A stretch of DNA of 7,317 nucleotides, taken from an uncultured Phycisphaerales bacterium. Lineage in GTDB: Bacteria; Planctomycetota; Phycisphaerae; Phycisphaerales; UBA1924. The notes under the pieces are model-generated. The model was given only the letters and a program-made list of their open reading frames with translations, was not told the DNA's origin and did not search any database. The position numbers and the translations under genes were made by a program. Below, one piece after another: positions 5,854-7,317 of the stretch. The stretch covers positions 1 to 7,317 of the forward strand of contig CALFMQ010000344.1 of the NCBI GenBank assembly GCA_937879825.1, read 5' to 3'. The number at the start of each line of letters is the position of its first letter. Positions within the stretch are counted from its first letter, which is position 1.

Positions 5854-5867
5854 GCGAATATTTTCGC
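5854..5867. promoter_or_regulatory. Second inverted repeat, upstream of the regulator gene
   Basis: GCGAA-TATT-TTCGC is a perfect 5-4-5 inverted repeat, similar in size and spacing to the 5800-5817 element. It overlaps a possible plus-strand -10 (TATTTT at 5859-5864) placed 16 nt after TTGAAG (5837-5842), so it is placed to control the regulator's own promoter. Confidence 0.45.
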
Positions 5868-5889
5868 TATCGTGATGATTGTTCCTTGG

Positions 5890-5896
5890 AAGGAGA
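5890..5896 (+). promoter_or_regulatory. Ribosome binding site that fixes the GTG start of the regulator
   Basis: AAGGAGA lies 7 nt before the GTG at 5904. It falls inside the extension that an in-frame TTG at 5886 would add, so the GTG is the better start. Confidence 0.75.
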
Positions 5897-5903
5897 TCGC
5901 TTC

Positions 5904-6476
5904 GTGAATATCGGACCTTTCGTGAAGGCCAAGCGGACCGAGAAGGGGATGACCATCTCCGATCTCGCCTCCGCCAGCGGCGTCAGCGCCGGGATGCTCA
6001 GCGAGATCGAGTCGGGTAAGAAATGCCCCACCATCCGGGTGGTTCAGCAGATCGCCGTGGGGCTGGATTGCCAGATCTCGGAGCTCCTGGATCTGCCGCC
6101 GGCGGTGCGGCATGAGACCGTGCGCAAGGGGGCGGGCAAGGTTTTGCTCGACCCCGAGACGGGTGTGACACGCGAGCTGATGAGCCCCTCGCTGGTCCGG
6201 AGGGGCGTGCAGGTGCTCAAGTGGAGGATCCCCGTGGGCGCTTCGACGGGCGAGTTCGCCCCCGAGGCACCGGGCATCATGGAGCATGTGACCGTCTTTC
6301 AGGGGCGGGTCGAGCTGGTGATCGACGGCACACCCGTCATCCTTGAAACTGGCGACTCCTTTACGTGCGCGGCGGATGTGACGCACGAGGCGCGGAATAT
6401 CGGCGATGACGTGGCGGAGTTCATGTTGCTGGTCGTGACGCCGCGTCCTGGCGAGGTCGTCGCGATGGGGGTGTGA
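5904..6476 (+). CDS. XRE-family HTH transcriptional regulator with C-terminal cupin domain (190 aa)
   Basis: The protein joins a Cro/CI-type helix-turn-helix with a ligand-sensing cupin barrel, the usual 180-200 aa layout of this one-component regulator family. The HTH spans about 4-62: VKAKRTEKGMTISDLASASG (7-26), the recognition-helix region VSAGMLSEIESGKKCPTI (27-44), then ISELLDL (58-64). The cupin covers about 103-180, with GIMEHVTVFQGRVELVIDG (124-142) as motif 1 and GDSFTCAADVTHEARN (150-165) as motif 2. His128, His161 and Asn165 are visible, but the usual second motif-1 His and the Glu are not clearly present, so metal binding may be lost and a small organic ligand is possible. The GTG start follows AAGGAGA; its first bases (GTGAATA) repeat the upstream operator-like motif. 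Divergent from the 40-aa CxxC gene and ending 27 nt before nuoH. Autoregulation and control of the divergent gene are likely but inferred. Confidence 0.92.
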   Translation: MNIGPFVKAKRTEKGMTISDLASASGVSAGMLSEIESGKKCPTIRVVQQIAVGLDCQISELLDLPPAVRHETVRKGAGKVLLDPETGVTRELMSPSLVRRGVQVLKWRIPVGASTGEFAPEAPGIMEHVTVFQGRVELVIDGTPVILETGDSFTCAADVTHEARNIGDDVAEFMLLVVTPRPGEVVAMGV

Positions 6477-6477
6477 C

Positions 6478-6500
6478 CCCGACACCGTTACACTGTCGGG
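6478..6500 (+). promoter_or_regulatory. Hairpin and candidate -10 immediately upstream of nuoH
   Basis: CCCGACA (6478-6484) and TGTCGGG (6494-6500) form a perfect 7-bp stem around a 9-nt loop with no T-run, ending 3 nt before the nuoH ATG. TACACT (6489-6494) inside it resembles a -10 element. If used, transcription would begin essentially at the ATG, giving a leaderless or near-leaderless mRNA. If nuoH is instead read through from the regulator, the hairpin could limit ribosome access. Confidence 0.35.
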
Positions 6501-6503
6501 CCT

Positions 6504-7317
6504 ATGAACTTCACGATTCCAGCGCAGGTGTTTGTGGGGGTGATCGTTGTGGTCGCGGTGGTGCACGCGATCCTGGGCACGATCCCCATGCTCATCTATT
6601 TCGAGCGGAAGATCAGCGCCTACATCCAGGACCGCCTCGGGCCGAACCGGGTGGGGTTTGATCTCGGCTTGCCGGTGCTCAAGAAACTGACGCGCGGCTT
6701 CGGGTTCTGGGGGCTGGGCCAATCGCTGGCGGACGGCTTGAAGTTCATCCTGAAAGAGGACTACATGCCCAAGGGGGCGGACAAGTGGCTGTTCACCCTC
6801 GCGCCGGCGGTGGCGGTGGTGCCGGCCTTCATCGGGTGGGCGATCATCCCGTGGGGCGGGTACATCGATATCCCGGACGGCGCGCTGTGGGGGCTGGTCG
6901 AGGGCGGGCGGGCGCTGGTCGCGGGCGCGGACATCAATGTCGGGTTCGTGTACCTCATCGCGATCGCGTCGCTCGGTGTCTACGGCGTGACGCTCGGCGG
7001 GTGGGCCTCCAACAACAAGTACTCGTTCCTCGGCGGGCTCCGCGCCAGCGCGGGCATGATCTCCTATGAGATTCCCCTTGGCTTATCGATTCTCGCGGTG
7101 CTGCTGGTGGCGGGGAGTCTGGCGCCCAGCGCGATCGTGGAGAACCAGATCGAGGGCGGGTGGTACATCCTGAGCATGCCGATCGCGGCGGTGCTCTTCT
7201 ACACATGCATCCTGGCGGAGGCGAACCGGGCGCCGTTCGACAACGCGGAAGCCGAGCAGGAACTGGTGGGCGGGTACCACACGGAGTACAGCGCGATGCG
7301 CTTCGCGCTGTTCTTCC
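6504..7317 (+). CDS. nuoH: NADH-quinone oxidoreductase subunit H (complex I), 5' part; C-terminus beyond window
   Basis: NuoH (ND1 homologue) is the membrane subunit of complex I that forms much of the quinone chamber and joins the peripheral arm to the proton-pumping arm. The visible 271 residues carry the family signatures: a first helix at about 8-32 followed by FERKISAYIQDRLGPNRVG (33-51), DGLKFILKEDYMPKGADKWL (77-96), LGGLRASAGMISYEIPLG (176-193) with Glu189, and ILAEANRAPFDNAEAEQELV (236-255) continuing as GGYHTEYSAMRFALFF. Four or more further helices are evident. Between GPNRVG and GLGQSLADG there is an extra stretch of about 14 residues (FDLGLPVLKKLTRGFGFW, 52-69) where usual homologues read PFGLLQPIADG. 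The ATG at 6504 has no Shine-Dalgarno, but homology to family N-termini supports it. No other nuo gene lies upstream here; the rest may follow beyond the window. Confidence 0.95.
   Translation, partial: MNFTIPAQVFVGVIVVVAVVHAILGTIPMLIYFERKISAYIQDRLGPNRVGFDLGLPVLKKLTRGFGFWGLGQSLADGLKFILKEDYMPKGADKWLFTLAPAVAVVPAFIGWAIIPWGGYIDIPDGALWGLVEGGRALVAGADINVGFVYLIAIASLGVYGVTLGGWASNNKYSFLGGLRASAGMISYEIPLGLSILAVLLVAGSLAPSAIVENQIEGGWYILSMPIAAVLFYTCILAEANRAPFDNAEAEQELVGGYHTEYSAMRFALFF

Noticed and set aside
5820..6722. A 300-codon minus-strand open frame over the XRE-cupin gene and nuoH start
   Set aside because: It has His/Arg/Asp-rich shadow composition, no ribosome site, and spans two well-supported plus-strand genes.

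Overview
The window is GC-rich bacterial chromosomal DNA with dense genes on both strands. I infer a planctomycete, probably class Phycisphaerae. The reasons are a secreted protein ending in two dockerin/EF-hand-like repeats, a membrane protein ending in a C-x-x-C...CPECG zinc ribbon, a histone-like Lys/Arg/Ala/Thr protein, and a flagellar cap gene in one small region. No 16S or other phylogenetic marker is present, so this placement is an inference.

Layout: (1) Bases 1-1342, minus strand: a flagellar unit. The 5' part of fliD (filament cap, cut by the window edge) is preceded by a small unidentified 91-aa ORF. Upstream of both is a good match to a sigma-28 flagellar promoter. (2) Bases 1360-2072, minus strand: a 205-aa histone H1-like DNA-binding protein with its own rho-independent terminator. 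(3) Bases 2073-2404: a divergent intergenic region with one candidate -10 element. (4) Bases 2405-3778, plus strand: a complete type II DAHP synthase, the first step of the shikimate pathway, with all four metal ligands present. (5) Bases 3909-4709, plus strand: a secreted dockerin-like protein, followed by tandem hairpins where it converges with the next gene. (6) Bases 4776-5756, minus strand: a two-helix membrane protein with a C-terminal zinc ribbon. Upstream of it, across a strong terminator, is a 40-aa CxxC single-helix microprotein with a near-consensus promoter. (7) Bases 5904-6476, plus strand: an XRE-family HTH-cupin regulator, divergent from the microprotein. The shared 147-bp AT-rich spacer carries repeated GTGAATA/TATTCAC elements. 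(8) Bases 6504-7317, plus strand: the 5' part of nuoH (complex I membrane subunit), with a short insertion after the GPNRVG motif and almost no leader.

The most interesting part is the divergent regulator/microprotein module at 4776-6476. A regulator, a repeated operator-like motif overlapping a strong promoter, a tiny CxxC membrane peptide, a terminator and a zinc-ribbon membrane protein lie together in a compact arrangement that looks like a switch. The other genes are mostly housekeeping or structural and look unrelated to each other.
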